Positions 10,948 to 21,681 of a DNA stretch of 64,000 bases are shown piece after piece. The notes under the pieces are model-generated. The model was not told the DNA's origin. It worked only from the letters and a program-made list of their open reading frames with translations, and did not search any database. The stretch covers positions 1 to 64,000 of the forward strand of contig MU603963.1 of the NCBI GenBank assembly GCA_025201845.1. The letters are read 5' to 3'. Origin of the DNA: Martensiomyces pterosporus (Eukaryota > Kickxellomycota > Kickxellomycetes > Kickxellales > Kickxellaceae). Position 1 is the first letter of the stretch. The number at the start of each line of letters is the position of its first letter. The translations under genes were made by a program, and so were the position numbers.

Positions 10948-11511
10948 TGCAGTGCACTTTTTCTCTTTATCGATGAGAGCGTGGGTGGGTGTGTCCGGTT
11001 GATTGCTTGTTTCTGTTTGCCCAGCTTGTTTGGATTGGTTCCGGCAGCAAGGCTTCGCTTCTACAGTGTTGCCTATTCTGCCCTCCCTCTATAGCTAGGG
11101 AATGGAGGGCTTGGAGCACGAGAAAGGGTATAGTACAGGCACTACACAAACAAAGAGCGAAAAGCAGCGGGTTATGAGTACATGTAGCCGATTTGGTGTG
11201 AGAAGCAAAGAGAGGAGACGCAGGTGGTGTATGCAAAGGTAGGATAAAAACTGGTAAGATCTTCGCCGTCAGAAGCAGCCCCGATGCAGAGAAACAGCGA
11301 GTAGAAAGGTGTCTGAAAGTAGAGGGGCCCTTTCGGGAGGAGGCGGGGGAGGGGAGAGGAAGGAAAGGGGAGGGCCTCTATTGAGGCTGTTTAGACCCAG
11401 TCTAGAAGGAGAGGGCGAAAAGCTGGTGGCAGAAGAGCTGCTTTCTGTTTGCTGCTGAGGTGTGGGGGACGAAGATGTCCACCCCGAGCAAGAGAAGAAA
11501 GGAGCAGTAAG

Positions 11512-11532
11512 CAGCAGCAGCAGCAGCAGCAG
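11512..11532. repeat. (CAG)7 trinucleotide run, noncoding
   Basis: Seven CAG units in the region upstream of the Hal4-type kinase; not inside any gene I can support. Confidence 0.85.
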
Positions 11533-13802
11533 ATGTAAGATGCAGTAATAGAACGAAGAATAAAGAGGGAAGAGCGCGAGCGATGCAGCCATCCATTCGG
11601 GCTAATTGCCAACAAGATGGCTCCAACTGCTCTCCAGACAGAGTGAAAAGGACACGCTGCTGGATCTGCTCTCTTTCTCTACCTGTCTCGTCGATTCAAG
11701 AGCAAAAATCTAATATCCGCTCGAGCAGCCTCTTTGCCTTTCCACACTCTAGTGTTGGCGAGGAATGGAGGCGGGTTACCTTTTTTGTTCTGCCCAACCC
11801 TGTTCGATGTGAACAGCAAACGGCGGGCAAAATACACTGCTGATTGTATGTGCAGAGCCAGAGAAAGGGAGAATGGGAAATGGCGCGCTAGGAGACAGTG
11901 GACATAGGATTGAAGTCGAATAAGGGCAGACGTTGCAGATAAAACGAGAAGGGTGCTGCGCTACGATAGTAGGTGAAGAAGTAGGCAGTGAGATGGAGTG
12001 GTGGGGGGCAAGGGGGCTTGTTATACTTCGCGCAGCGCTCAAGTAAAAGGGGAGGGGCAATGTTTGCTGCGATGCTGGGCTTCAATTGTAGTCGTTTTGA
12101 CAGTTAACAAAGGCAGGGGGGTGTGAGACGTGGGGGTAGCTTACCGGAAACGATATCGCCCCTATTGCGAATAATGGATGTGACGGAATTACGCAACTAG
12201 TCTAACAAGGGCCTTTGTTTCTTGTTTCCACTGGCCGTGCGTTGGAGCAATAATCGGAATGCGGGGAATCGAGTAAGAACAAGTCCGTAGCAACAGGCGG
12301 GCAAGGGATTGAGACCACAGAGAGTGTGCGTATCGAGGTATAACTGGAAAACGAGCTCGCCTAGACAGGGTGTTAGAGGCCAGCAAGCATTGTAAGCGTA
12401 GGAGGCAAAGCGCACACAGGATAGCAAAAGTACGGGGAGTTGGAAAGAAAAAAGAGGCACACAGACTTCTGCCTCCCCTCGAACACAAAATCCCCACCCC
12501 GCTGCTTTGATTGCGCTTGGCCTGCTCTGCTTGCGCATCTACGCCTCTTCCCTTATCATAGGCCGTTGGCGCGAGTTGGGATGTGGGGCAGTGGAGGAGC
12601 CGTGCTCGCCTGGCTGGCTGAGCTTCGCCAACTCAGCCCTCAGCCTGGCTCGCCCAGCGTTGGCTGCCAGAGCCAAGGCTAAGAAAATGACGTTATGCGG
12701 GCGGGATGGGTTCAAGGCAGAGGATCAAACCACCTGCTGTGTGTGTGTCCAATTCCGCTCTTTTTTCCTCTGCTCGCCAGTAGCCTATTGGGCAGACAGC
12801 CCACTTTGTTTCAAGTGCAAGAAAAATTTCTCGCAGCCCCTGGCTCATTTGCAAATCGCAAGCCGAGCCAGCTGGCCACAGCGCAGGCTTTCTTGAAGAA
12901 GCGCCCAAGCTCTCGCTTCTCGCGCAGCTAGAAGGGCGCACTATGGGGGCTGCTGAGGGCTACTCTGGGTCCTCCCACGCGCCTCGCAGCCCGTCCGATC
13001 GCGCTTCGCTACTGCTTGCTGCCGCACCAAAAAGCCGCTGAGGGGGCAAATGTGTGGCTGGTAAGCCGCGCAGCCATGGCGCAAGGGCGGTAACGATGCG
13101 AGTCAGCACAACCAAAGGCCCTTGAAATGCTGCGCAGCTCAGCACCCCCAACTGCCAAACACGCCCATGAAGCAAGTGGGGAAGCGCTTGAGCCAAAGAC
13201 AGGTGACGACAGTGTCACCGGCCCAGTGTGCTGTTTGCTGGCTGATATGCCCCCATCCTCCTTATGCTCCATATACATATTTCTAACAGCATGTCTAGCT
13301 TCAGTGAGAAGCGCCCCGGTCCTTGTGTCCTTGTGTCAGCGCAGCAAAAAAAAAAACCACTGTCCACATATCGCATGTAGCGGGGAGACACGGAAGGTTG
13401 AGGTCGCCAGATGAGGGGCTGCGCCGGGAAAGAAAAATGGCTGCAGAAACAATATAGCTGTGGAAGATCTAGAAAACACACGACATACAATACGCCGGCT
13501 GTTACTAGGTCAACCACACAGACAATAGTGGACATGTAGAAGCGAGGAGGGCATTGCTCACATGTGGTTTTCGTGGCTTGGGTCTACAAGCGTGTAGTGC
13601 ACATGTGGGAAACGTGGAAGCCATTCTAGAAGAAAAACATGGGCAATTACGGCCAACATTTCGCTTGTTTTTGCGTGCATTCGCTATGGTGTCGCAGTAG
13701 CAGCAGCTGTCTGCTACTGCTTTTGTGCATGCACGGCACCATGGTCACACACTGCAAGCGCCATACTCTACCACTATATGTTGCTGTACTGGCCTAGCTG
13801 CT

Positions 13803-13830
13803 GCTTGTTGCTTGTTGCTTGTTGCTTGTT
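13803..13830. repeat. Tandem heptamer GCTTGTT x4
   Basis: Four perfect head-to-tail copies of GCTTGTT followed by GCTG, in noncoding sequence. Confidence 0.9.
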
Positions 13831-14343
13831 GCTGATCTCCGGCGATGACTGCTGGCAACGCCGAACAGATCCCGCCACTGCCCCGTAGCTTCCAAAGGAA
13901 AAAAGCATAGAGCGCCTCATTGTCAGCCGCATTGCTTGTTCGTGTTTAATATTAGGCGTGTGGTCAGCACGAGGGCGGCTAGGCTGTGACAGCAGCCTCC
14001 AGAGAAATTGCCCGAGAGAGCCAGTCCCTCCCTGCCGCCATGCTACATTTTCAGCTGTCAACGGGGCTGGAGTGAATGCCGCTGCCACTGGCCCAAGCTA
14101 TTCCACGTACACATATAACCACTGAAGTGCACAATAATTGTCCATCTTGGCACTGTCAATGAAAGAGCATAGAGGGGAGATCAATTGGGGCGTGATGTAG
14201 ATCAGCCAAGAGGAATGGGTCTATTCAAATGCCAAGCACAGAGCACCCATTGAGGATAAACGGCTTATTGGCAGCACCTGTTTTTGTATTCTCAACCACT
14301 AGCAACGACACCATCAACAATAGGTGCAGTAGCTGTCTTAAAG

Positions 14344-15526
14344 TTACATAAAGTGGGCTCTCATGTACGTCGTTACCTGATCATACACGACAAGCAGGAT
14401 GCCGCCACCAGGGCCCAGGCGCAGGACCTTTGGCACATAGCCCTTGTACAGAGCACGGAATCCCTCCTCCTTGGCAATGGTCCGAGCACCAGCCAGGAAA
14501 GTGGTGTACTTTGGCGGGCCATTGGCCGGGTTGTGGTTCTGGATTCTAGTCTTAACGACATCCGGCGGCGTATTCAGACTAGTGCCGATGGTGCCTCCAA
14601 TGGCACCAGCGATAAAGTTGGTTGCCAGCTCGCCCTTCTTCGTCTTAGCCTTGGGTATAGCGTCCTTGATAGCGAAGATCGACCCAAAGTAGCCGCCATT
14701 CCACAGCGCATGGCGCCAGATGGTAGCCTCCAGGCCATTGGCGAATGCCTTGATCCCCTCTTGAGCGTGGATCTTCTTGATGCAATCAAGCGTACCGTTG
14801 TATTTGCCCGCATTCTCCTTCGCCTGCAGTCTGATCTTGACCAGCTCAGGGGTGGCCACAATGAGAGCCTCGGTGATACCCGCACTGACTCCAGTCATGA
14901 TTGCAATGGGCTGAGTGAGCTTGTTCGAGTTGAACAGCTTCATGTACATGGGTGCGTATGTGTCGTTCGACGCAAACTTGATCGCGCGCTTGGGCGCCTC
15001 AACCATGATAGGGGGAAGAATTCCACGGTACAGGCGGGTGGGGCCCTCCTCCTTGATGATTCGGCTGAACACGTCCAGGATGGACTTGTACTGGTCCTTT
15101 CCGCCATTTCCGACCTGAAGCATCAGCCGCGTCTTGGCCACATCGAGAGGGTACATGCACAGGATCTCAGAGACCCCGGCAATCGCTCCAGCAGTGAACT
15201 GGAAGAGGAACGGAAGCGCTACATTATAATGTAGTGAAATGCGTGTGCTGGGTTGTGAGTAATATGTGCTGTCGATGGCGGTATTCCGTGCATGCAGCAG
15301 TAGCAACAGCAGAAGAGACTAGCGACGATCACTTTGCAAGAGATATCGCCGGCAGTATATGCCACGAGTGACATGCTGTTGCTGCTGCTGTCACGTAGGC
15401 TGTTGTCTGGAAAGCGTCGGAGCGGTGGATTTCAGCAGCAGCAATGAGCGATTCAGCTGGCATGTGCATTTCACTGAAATGCAGGATAGGCAGGCACAAC
15501 TTACGCTTTTCTGTCTTGGCGCTCAT
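14344..15526 (-). CDS. ODC1: Mitochondrial 2-oxodicarboxylate carrier (Odc type)
   Basis: Inner mitochondrial membrane carrier of the SLC25 family that exchanges 2-oxoadipate and 2-oxoglutarate, serving lysine metabolism. Exons complement(15505-15526), only 22 nt, and complement(14344-15218); the 286-nt intron has a GTAAG donor and TGTAG acceptor. Joining them gives an N-terminus MSAKTEKPLPFLFQFTAG, as Odc proteins have, and a 298-residue protein, the normal carrier length. Three repeats of about 100 residues carry the signatures YPLDVAKTR, TPELVKIR and PPDVVKTR. The blocks RLYRGILPPIMVEAPKRAIKFASND and IWRHALWNGGYFG mark the oxodicarboxylate subgroup. A long antisense open frame over the same bases is a shadow. 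Confidence 0.93.
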
Positions 15527-16538
15527 AGTTTACTGTGGCTATCTCCAAGTGGGCTCCTTTTGCCTTGCTATGACGACGAAGTGTAGAGAATAACGCAGCA
15601 GTAGCTTGGTGGAGGAGAGGCTGATGTGGAGATAAGGAAGGAAGGGCGGCTTGAGGCTCTTTGGTGTCGGACAATAGTGCGCGTGGGGCTGTGGCAGCAG
15701 CTCTTTTATGAGCAATTGTTCTCCACACTGCGCAACCCCGTCCCCAAAGATATGCTCTGGTGCAGCCGGGCTGCTGTTACTCGCGGTTCTCTCCGGCGAC
15801 GCACAGCAAGGTACGCAGCTGCTATCTCCCCGCCAGCGTGAATCATTTGTCGTTGGCCAGCGATTTCTTGCTGGCCAGAACGGATCGCTGCCCGGTTTTC
15901 CACTCCAGCACGCGGTTTGCACGAGTAATGGGAGTGAAGCGGAGCGGAGATCAGCACAGTGTTGGCTGCTCCACAGCCTGAGTAACACAGCGGGCCACTC
16001 AAGAGCGCACTGCGTGACTGAGGCAAAGGGGCTTGCTTCTTGGACTAAAACGCAATCCCTTTGCAGATGACATGGTCGGAGCACAGCTCTGAGCGAGAGC
16101 AAGCAAGCGCTACAAACAGAGCTGGCCTGTGTTTTGCCCGCTGTATAAGCCCTGGAGGCAGCGCAGAGTGCACTTGCTGGCGATGAGCATTGGGCTGGGC
16201 ATCAGCCTATCCACACTCAAAGCATGTGCTTGCGCTGCCGGCTGCTGCAAGCTGGAGACGTAGGCGGAGAGGGGTCCCCGGCTCGGAGCGATCGCCGGAC
16301 GGCTGCTGTCCCGCTGCAGCTGGTGCACAGAGGCCAAAATCAATGCCCACTCCGATTGGCTTAAAATCGCGTAGCTGGAGGCACATCCAAGCTGGCTTCC
16401 TTTCGCAGTGGAGTCTGCTTGGATACTCGCAGGTCTGCTGCTGGTAGCACTGCCGCTATCGCTCATGCTTGAAGAGAGAACACATTGAGGCATGCACAGG
16501 CTGATATTGGATACAGTCTGAAAACACTGGCAAACCAT
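15527..16538. other. Intergenic region, no gene seen
   Basis: About 1 kb between the carrier start and the S28 peptidase stop. The open frames on both strands overlap and have no family resemblance. CCAAT-like elements occur (for example ATTGG near 16354). Nothing else stands out. Confidence 0.35.
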
Positions 16539-17966
16539 TTAATCTGCTCCACGAATCCAACGCTGGATGTGTTGGTCGCCTAGACGACGTGCCTGTCTGA
16601 CGCTTTCAAGGTCGTCTGGGCTGTCTGTCTGAATGTCTTGTGCATGGGTGGCCCCCTCGATGACAACGATCGGAGTTCGCTGTGTATTTGCCAGGAGGCT
16701 CCCCGTCGATGTCGCTACTGTAGAGTCGCGCCAGAGATCCAAAGACCCAGTGGTGTAGTAGATGTTGGTCGCATCTTTGAGAATATCGAACCATTTCCTG
16801 TTGAACCCATCCACATCAGCGGGGACCTTGATGCTGCTGCCAAACTTCTTTTGGCAGTTGGGCTGGTAGTAGTCCAGATCGACCAGCTGCGACCGGTAGC
16901 CTGCCAGGCCGGTGCTCGCAGGCGGTGCAACCTGCCAGTTTCCATTCCACGCGCATTCCTGGTAATACCACACACGGGATATCTGGCCAAGGGCATAGTA
17001 GTCGATCCCAAGCGCCGAGTTGCACATTGTGTAGAGCGTGTCATTGTTGTACCCCTGGCTAGCAATGATGCTGACGACAGCCGCAGCATACGAGTCCAGG
17101 GGCGAGCGATCTGTGCTGCCGGTGAAGTAGGAGCACACAGAGTCCTTAACCCGGTCGGATTTGGCCGTGACGGGCGCCATTGAGTACGTGGTGATCATGG
17201 CGGCAACTAGGCCAGCAAAGTCTCTGGCGGTAAGGAGCGGGGACCCAAACTTTTCCTGGACTGCAGCGATGGCCGTTTCGTTCCCTGAAAGTAAGATGTA
17301 GTCAAGGTCCCTGACAGCCTGGCCCACCTGCTTGTCACACCCAAGTGCCTGAAGATGTCTGCCAAAGCTCTGGTTCAGCTGGTAGTTCAGCAGGCGACTG
17401 TACACAACAGCCGACGATGCCCATGCGCCATCGACCAATTTGGGGTACTTTGCGCGCATCCACGCCGCGATGCTACCCGGATAGGAGCCGCCCCCAAAAA
17501 TAACCTTGGAGTCCTTCCCTACGGGCACAGGAAACACAGTTGAGGGGCTGGATCTGGCTGCGCGGAGGAAGGACGCAAAATCCTCAAGGACATTCTCAAT
17601 CGTCATGTACTTGAGGCTGGGCCCAGAGAGATCGGGCATCGGGTTGGATTTGCCGTAGAACCGGTGCTCCATTGCTACTAGAAGCCCGTTGGTGCGCTGA
17701 GCAAGGGCTGTGAAATGAGTGTTGTCCGTGTAGAAATTGCTGAGTGCATTTTCTCCTGGCGTGAACATGTAGATGGGTCCACCGTTCTTGTAGAACGTTG
17801 CATTGACGACATACTGCTGGTTCCAGGACGTGCTGTTCTGGCCAAAGTGATCTACGGGCTGAGGGAACCAGTACGGCGTCGATGAGCTGGGAATGTGCGT
17901 CGCTCTTGGCACACGCCTGGCCACGGCAACCACCGCGAGCAACAGAATCTTCAACTCGAAGCGCAT
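16539..17966 (-). CDS. Secreted serine carboxypeptidase, family S28
   Basis: Family S28 peptidase (prolyl carboxypeptidase / dipeptidyl peptidase II / thymus-specific protease group), cleaving after proline or near peptide ends in an acidic compartment or outside the cell. 475 residues from the ATG at 17966, chosen because it opens a signal peptide (basic start, hydrophobic ILLLAVVAVA, residues 7-16). The frame runs on to a GTG at 18092 but that would bury the signal. Seen: WFPQPVDHF (33-41), GGPIYMFTPGE, VAMEHRFYGKS, nucleophile elbow GGSYPGS with Ser 161, Asp 410 in GSLDLW and His 441 in GATHAQD, together the expected triad. The elbow usually reads GGSYGG; here Pro replaces the first Gly after Tyr. 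Several N-x-S/T sites suit a secreted glycoprotein. Confidence 0.92.
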   Translation of the reverse strand: MRFELKILLLAVVAVARRVPRATHIPSSSTPYWFPQPVDHFGQNSTSWNQQYVVNATFYKNGGPIYMFTPGENALSNFYTDNTHFTALAQRTNGLLVAMEHRFYGKSNPMPDLSGPSLKYMTIENVLEDFASFLRAARSSPSTVFPVPVGKDSKVIFGGGSYPGSIAAWMRAKYPKLVDGAWASSAVVYSRLLNYQLNQSFGRHLQALGCDKQVGQAVRDLDYILLSGNETAIAAVQEKFGSPLLTARDFAGLVAAMITTYSMAPVTAKSDRVKDSVCSYFTGSTDRSPLDSYAAAVVSIIASQGYNNDTLYTMCNSALGIDYYALGQISRVWYYQECAWNGNWQVAPPASTGLAGYRSQLVDLDYYQPNCQKKFGSSIKVPADVDGFNRKWFDILKDATNIYYTTGSLDLWRDSTVATSTGSLLANTQRTPIVVIEGATHAQDIQTDSPDDLESVRQARRLGDQHIQRWIRGAD

Positions 17967-18793
17967 GCTGACCACGAGAGATGTCCAAGTTATTAGATGC
18001 CGATCTTGAATAGCATATAAGAGGAGGGCTAGGATGCAGGTCAGGGTCAGGATATGGTGGAGGGCAGCTTGATGAAGCGCACTGGCTGCCACTCTATCTC
18101 GCTGTATTTATGTGAGCAGGCTCCTGGCCCACCCGCTACCCCCTCAATAGAAAACTGTATACGCTGAGGGTATGGCAGGTGTAGTGCGAAAGCGCTGTGT
18201 GCGTCTTGATGACATATGACCCTTACATGCCGTCCATTTCGGGTTGTCACAGCAGTTGTCAGATGAATGAAGGAGCACCACCAAATCCCAGCATCTCTGC
18301 TTCCTCCCCAACTCCAGAGGAAAGGACAAGGAGCTGCGCATGCATGTCTTGCAAGTGGCAGCTGCATATGCATATGCACGCCAAGCCAGAAATAGCTCCT
18401 TTGAGCAGTGGGCAGGAAGAAATCACCGTGCACTGCGAATGTCTGTTCGTTCACACTCGCCACACAATTGCAAAACTGGGCGCTAAAGAGAGCACGCGGA
18501 GTCTTTGTGGCCGCAAACAGCCGGGGCCGAATGCATATGCGCGGCCTTTTAGCTTCGCCTCGCGTCAGCTAACAGCAAGAGCCTTTCATCAAACCCAGCC
18601 GCAAAGAACCTAAACTTACAAAGATAACAAGCGTGTCGCAGGATGCACCTCGGGCGGCAGCTGCATGCAAGCTGTCCACGATCCCTCAGCAGTGTGCATC
18701 ATTAGATGGCATTTATGTTGTGTGAGAGAAATGTAGTGCAAGCAGAAAGCAAGAAGACGAAGCGAAAAGGGAGTGGCTCGCGAAGAGAGGCAC
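17967..18793. other. Intergenic region, no gene seen
   Basis: Lies upstream of the S28 peptidase and downstream of the TM9 gene. It has hydrophobic open frames at its left side that belong to untranslated DNA. No RNA gene, repeat or clear promoter element found. Confidence 0.35.
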
Positions 18794-20701
18794 TCAGTCG
18801 ATCTTAATAGCGCTATAGATTCGCCGAATAAACATGTGGCTCGCGACAAACCCGATGGATCCAGTCAGCACGAAGAACAGGAAGCACACAATCGCCATCC
18901 ATCCAAAGTAGATGATCAGTGACGCATACGACGCCAGCCTCAGCCGCGAAAAGTAGAACAAGATACCATACAGGAACACATAGAGCGCCGACGCACCAGC
19001 AGTGTACACCGAGCGCCAGTGCCAGCGATAGTCCTCCGCACACAGGTGGAAGTACGTGAGCAAAACAGTGACCTCAGCCGTGGTCACAACCAGGATCAGG
19101 AACACCAGGAAGAGGAACCCAAAGACGTAGTAGACCTTGTGGAACCAGATGCTGTTCATGATGAAGTATAGCTCGATAAAGATGGCGCCAAACGTCAAAA
19201 CGCCGCCCATCAGAGCCGATGGAACAGGGCGGAGATACCAGGGTTGGTCGGGGATCTGGCGGGGGATCTGGTTGACGCGCACGGGCGGGTCGATGGTCTT
19301 TCTGCGGTATCCAAAGTACGCGCCGGCGATTGTCAGCGGAATGGAGATCACAAACCACAGGGCCATCACGCCAAACAGTGCCCCCGCAGGAGCCGCCGCC
19401 GACGAATGCGCTGCTATAAGGCAAATGTTGATCACCATGAGAAGGACCCAGCATACGCCAGGGACAAACAGCGCGGTGAGGATGACAATTTGCTTCAGCG
19501 ACGTACCGCCGAACGAGTGGTAAGTGTGTGCGGCGTTATACCCAGCAGAGAATCCGTAAATGATAAACAAGACGAGCATCGCCGTGGTCAGCGATCCGCG
19601 GCTCGACGGGGAGAGGAATCCCAAGAGGGCGATTGTCAGTGTCGTCAGCGTCATCCAGAATAGCTGGTACCCGCTGCCCAAAATAACAGCCAGGAAGTGG
19701 AAGTTTTGCGGCGCACGGAACACGTCGCCATGAACCAGCTTCCATCCAAAGTCCTCCTGCAGATCCTCCGCGTCGTCGGCATTGTATCTGGAAATGTCCT
19801 TATGCAGCGCACGTACCAGGATGAGGCCCACCATGGCACTGAGGAAAATAACGATGACGGCCGAGTTGATCAGGCTGAACCAGTGGATCTTGGGATCCAT
19901 GGCATGCAAGTAGTCGTCCCAGCGCGTAGCCCACGACTTGTCCGACCTGACCCAGCGAACCGAGTACGTATACACAACTTGGTTGTCCTTGCTCTCACGG
20001 AGAATCAATGGCTCCTGGGTGTCGCACGATGGAGTTGTATCCTTCGAGTACTGAGTGTTCTTGCTCGACGGGGACACGGTGACGCCCACGACGCGATGGT
20101 GCACGCTGTCCACAGTGTGGTACTGCACGACGATGTCGTAGTGGTTGTTGAAGTGAGGCACCAACTGGTCGCGTCCACCAGAGCCGAGCTCAAACCCGAC
20201 CGAGTAAAACTGCTGCTGCGTACGCTCCTCGACCTTCACCGTGGCTGCAGGCAGCCCATCGATCAGCCAATTGTAGTTATACCCCTTCATGATCTTGTCG
20301 TTGACAAACGAAACGTCCTTGGCAGGTACCGTCTGTTGGCACAGCATCTCGCAGGTGCTGTTCTTCAGCATTTTCAGGTTGAATGCTGAGCCATAAATGC
20401 GGTCGCCAAAGAGAATACTGCCCAAGGACTCGTGAGCCGCCTTGGGCCCTCCGGCTGGCTGGCAGAAGTGGAACCGCTCGTCGTAGTAGCTGTACGAGAG
20501 CACGGACTCAAGCTTGTTGTTTACGTTCAGCGAGGGCGTAAGAGAGTTGACTTGCAAATCCACACGCTCGCCTTCCTTGTAGTCATGCGGTGCGATTCCA
20601 GGGAGGTAGAAGGCTGCGGTTTGCTGTGATGCTGCCAGAATGCCGGCGACGACAGAAAGTGCTGCTGTGCGCCAGCGCCCAGACAGTGTGTCAAGCCTCA
20701 T
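18794..20701 (-). CDS. Transmembrane 9 superfamily protein (EMP70/TMN)
   Basis: Nonaspanin of endosome/Golgi membranes, implicated in sorting of other membrane proteins and in cell adhesion and nutrient responses. Single exon of 635 residues with ATG at 20701. Seen: signal peptide (roughly 1-30), the family-typical FYLPGIAPHDYKEGERV start of the lumenal domain, WFSLINSAVIVIFLSAMV as the first membrane span after the lumenal domain, the cytosolic EEDFGWKLVHGDVFR-like block (here beginning LQEDFGWK), then eight further spans. The last residues, AIKID, form the KxD/E signal known in this family for COPI binding and Golgi retention. I do not try to decide which TM9SF paralogue group it belongs to. 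Confidence 0.95.
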   Translation of the reverse strand: MRLDTLSGRWRTAALSVVAGILAASQQTAAFYLPGIAPHDYKEGERVDLQVNSLTPSLNVNNKLESVLSYSYYDERFHFCQPAGGPKAAHESLGSILFGDRIYGSAFNLKMLKNSTCEMLCQQTVPAKDVSFVNDKIMKGYNYNWLIDGLPAATVKVEERTQQQFYSVGFELGSGGRDQLVPHFNNHYDIVVQYHTVDSVHHRVVGVTVSPSSKNTQYSKDTTPSCDTQEPLILRESKDNQVVYTYSVRWVRSDKSWATRWDDYLHAMDPKIHWFSLINSAVIVIFLSAMVGLILVRALHKDISRYNADDAEDLQEDFGWKLVHGDVFRAPQNFHFLAVILGSGYQLFWMTLTTLTIALLGFLSPSSRGSLTTAMLVLFIIYGFSAGYNAAHTYHSFGGTSLKQIVILTALFVPGVCWVLLMVINICLIAAHSSAAAPAGALFGVMALWFVISIPLTIAGAYFGYRRKTIDPPVRVNQIPRQIPDQPWYLRPVPSALMGGVLTFGAIFIELYFIMNSIWFHKVYYVFGFLFLVFLILVVTTAEVTVLLTYFHLCAEDYRWHWRSVYTAGASALYVFLYGILFYFSRLRLASYASLIIYFGWMAIVCFLFFVLTGSIGFVASHMFIRRIYSAIKID

Positions 20702-21189
20702 CTATAGATGGAGAGGTAGAATAGGAGGGGGTTGGCGGATTCGGTAGTGTGCCGTGTTAGTAGTTGTATGTGCGCGAAAGTAAGAGATGAAGCAGCATGC
20801 GGTCATGTGCCATGAACCTGTCAGACGTCACACCTTTAATGTTTGCACTCTTCGTAGTACAGCAGTTCAATAAATGCGCTTCAAGTATGCGGAAGGGAGG
20901 GGGAGCGGATTGAGACCAGATGGCGAAAGCAGGCAATTTGCTGTTCCAAAAAGAGGAAACGAAAAGCCAGCACAGAGCGCGACAGCTCAGCCCAAGCCAA
21001 ACGGCGGGGTATGAATAGCACACCACCAGCAGCGCTTGGCCAAGAATGTTGCGGGATCAGCGCAGGTGTAAATCGATTAATATTTTCGTATGCGCATCAT
21101 ATCAACTAGCCAGAATCGTCACATTTGGAGAGGGAAAGGGCGGACAGCGGAGGCAACAGCAGCAGACGTATCTAGAGAAAAGGCAGCGC
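20702..21189. other. Intergenic region, no gene seen
   Basis: Between the TM9 start and the SUZ-protein stop, both genes reading leftward. No open frame of interest and no repeat. Confidence 0.3.
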
Positions 21190-21681
21190 CTACTCGCCGA
21201 ATATCCTGCGTCGGGCCTCTTCGTACGCGCGCTCCTTATCGCTCAGAGACTGTGCACCGCCATCTGGTTGGCGACTGCCTTGGGTGCTGCTGGATCGAGC
21301 TGTGCTTGCGCTCTGCGGGCTCTGCCTCCACGCTTGCTGCAGCGGGTTCTGGTGCCGCTGCTGTTTTGGTAGGCCTGCGTCTCGCTGCTGTGGTCGAGAG
21401 AGGATTCTGACAGGCGGGCAGTAGGTGGTGCGGTCAGACTCCATTTTGATTTCGTAGGGCGTATACATGTTGGCCCTTTTCCACTCCTCGTGACCCGACA
21501 CGACACTGCCCTCCATACGGGTGTCTGTCTGTGCGTTTGTTGCTACGGTGGCTGGAGCAGGTGCAGCAGATGATCCATTGACGAGTGGTGAGGTGGAGAG
21601 AGCACTGCTCTTGCTTTTGCTTTCGCTGTTGGCCGAGTCGAATGCCGATTCCCAGTCATCAAAGGCGTTGCCCCCAGTCAT
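21190..21681 (-). CDS. Small SUZ-domain protein (SZRD1-like)
   Basis: 163-residue disordered protein, ATG at 21681. The SUZ domain is a short RNA-binding motif first named in SUZ/R3H proteins. It shows here as CPPVRILSRP (88-97), followed by a Gln/Ser/Pro-rich spacer and the closing LSDKERAYEEARRRIFGE (146-163), which ends exactly at the stop codon. The N-terminus FDDWESAFDS resembles the acidic WEE.A start of small SUZ-domain proteins such as SZRD1. There is no R3H domain. The role is probably RNA-linked; nothing more specific can be read. Confidence 0.78.
   Translation of the reverse strand: MTGGNAFDDWESAFDSANSESKSKSSALSTSPLVNGSSAAPAPATVATNAQTDTRMEGSVVSGHEEWKRANMYTPYEIKMESDRTTYCPPVRILSRPQQRDAGLPKQQRHQNPLQQAWRQSPQSASTARSSSTQGSRQPDGGAQSLSDKERAYEEARRRIFGE

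Larger units (their letters stand above)
10948..14343. other. 3.4 kb region without a recognisable gene
   Basis: Lies upstream of the Hal4-type kinase and downstream of the carrier gene. Open frames on both strands are short (at most about 130 codons), overlap each other and have compositions of translated noncoding DNA. Seen in it: a (CAG)7 run (11512-11532), a tandem heptamer (13803-13830), purine-rich stretches near 11330-11410, and short purine tracts. A long 5' leader of the kinase mRNA with regulatory sites, or a noncoding RNA, would fit but neither is shown. Confidence 0.4.

Noticed and set aside
14284..15234. 316-codon open frame on the + strand
   Set aside because: Antisense to the mitochondrial carrier; carrier signatures on the - strand decide.
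15539..16102. 187-codon open frame on the - strand
   Set aside because: Overlaps open frames in other phases on both strands, Cys/Pro/Ser-rich, no recognisable family, lies in the carrier promoter region.
17967..18092. N-terminal extension of the S28 peptidase
   Set aside because: It would begin at GTG and hide the signal peptide that starts at the ATG at 17966.
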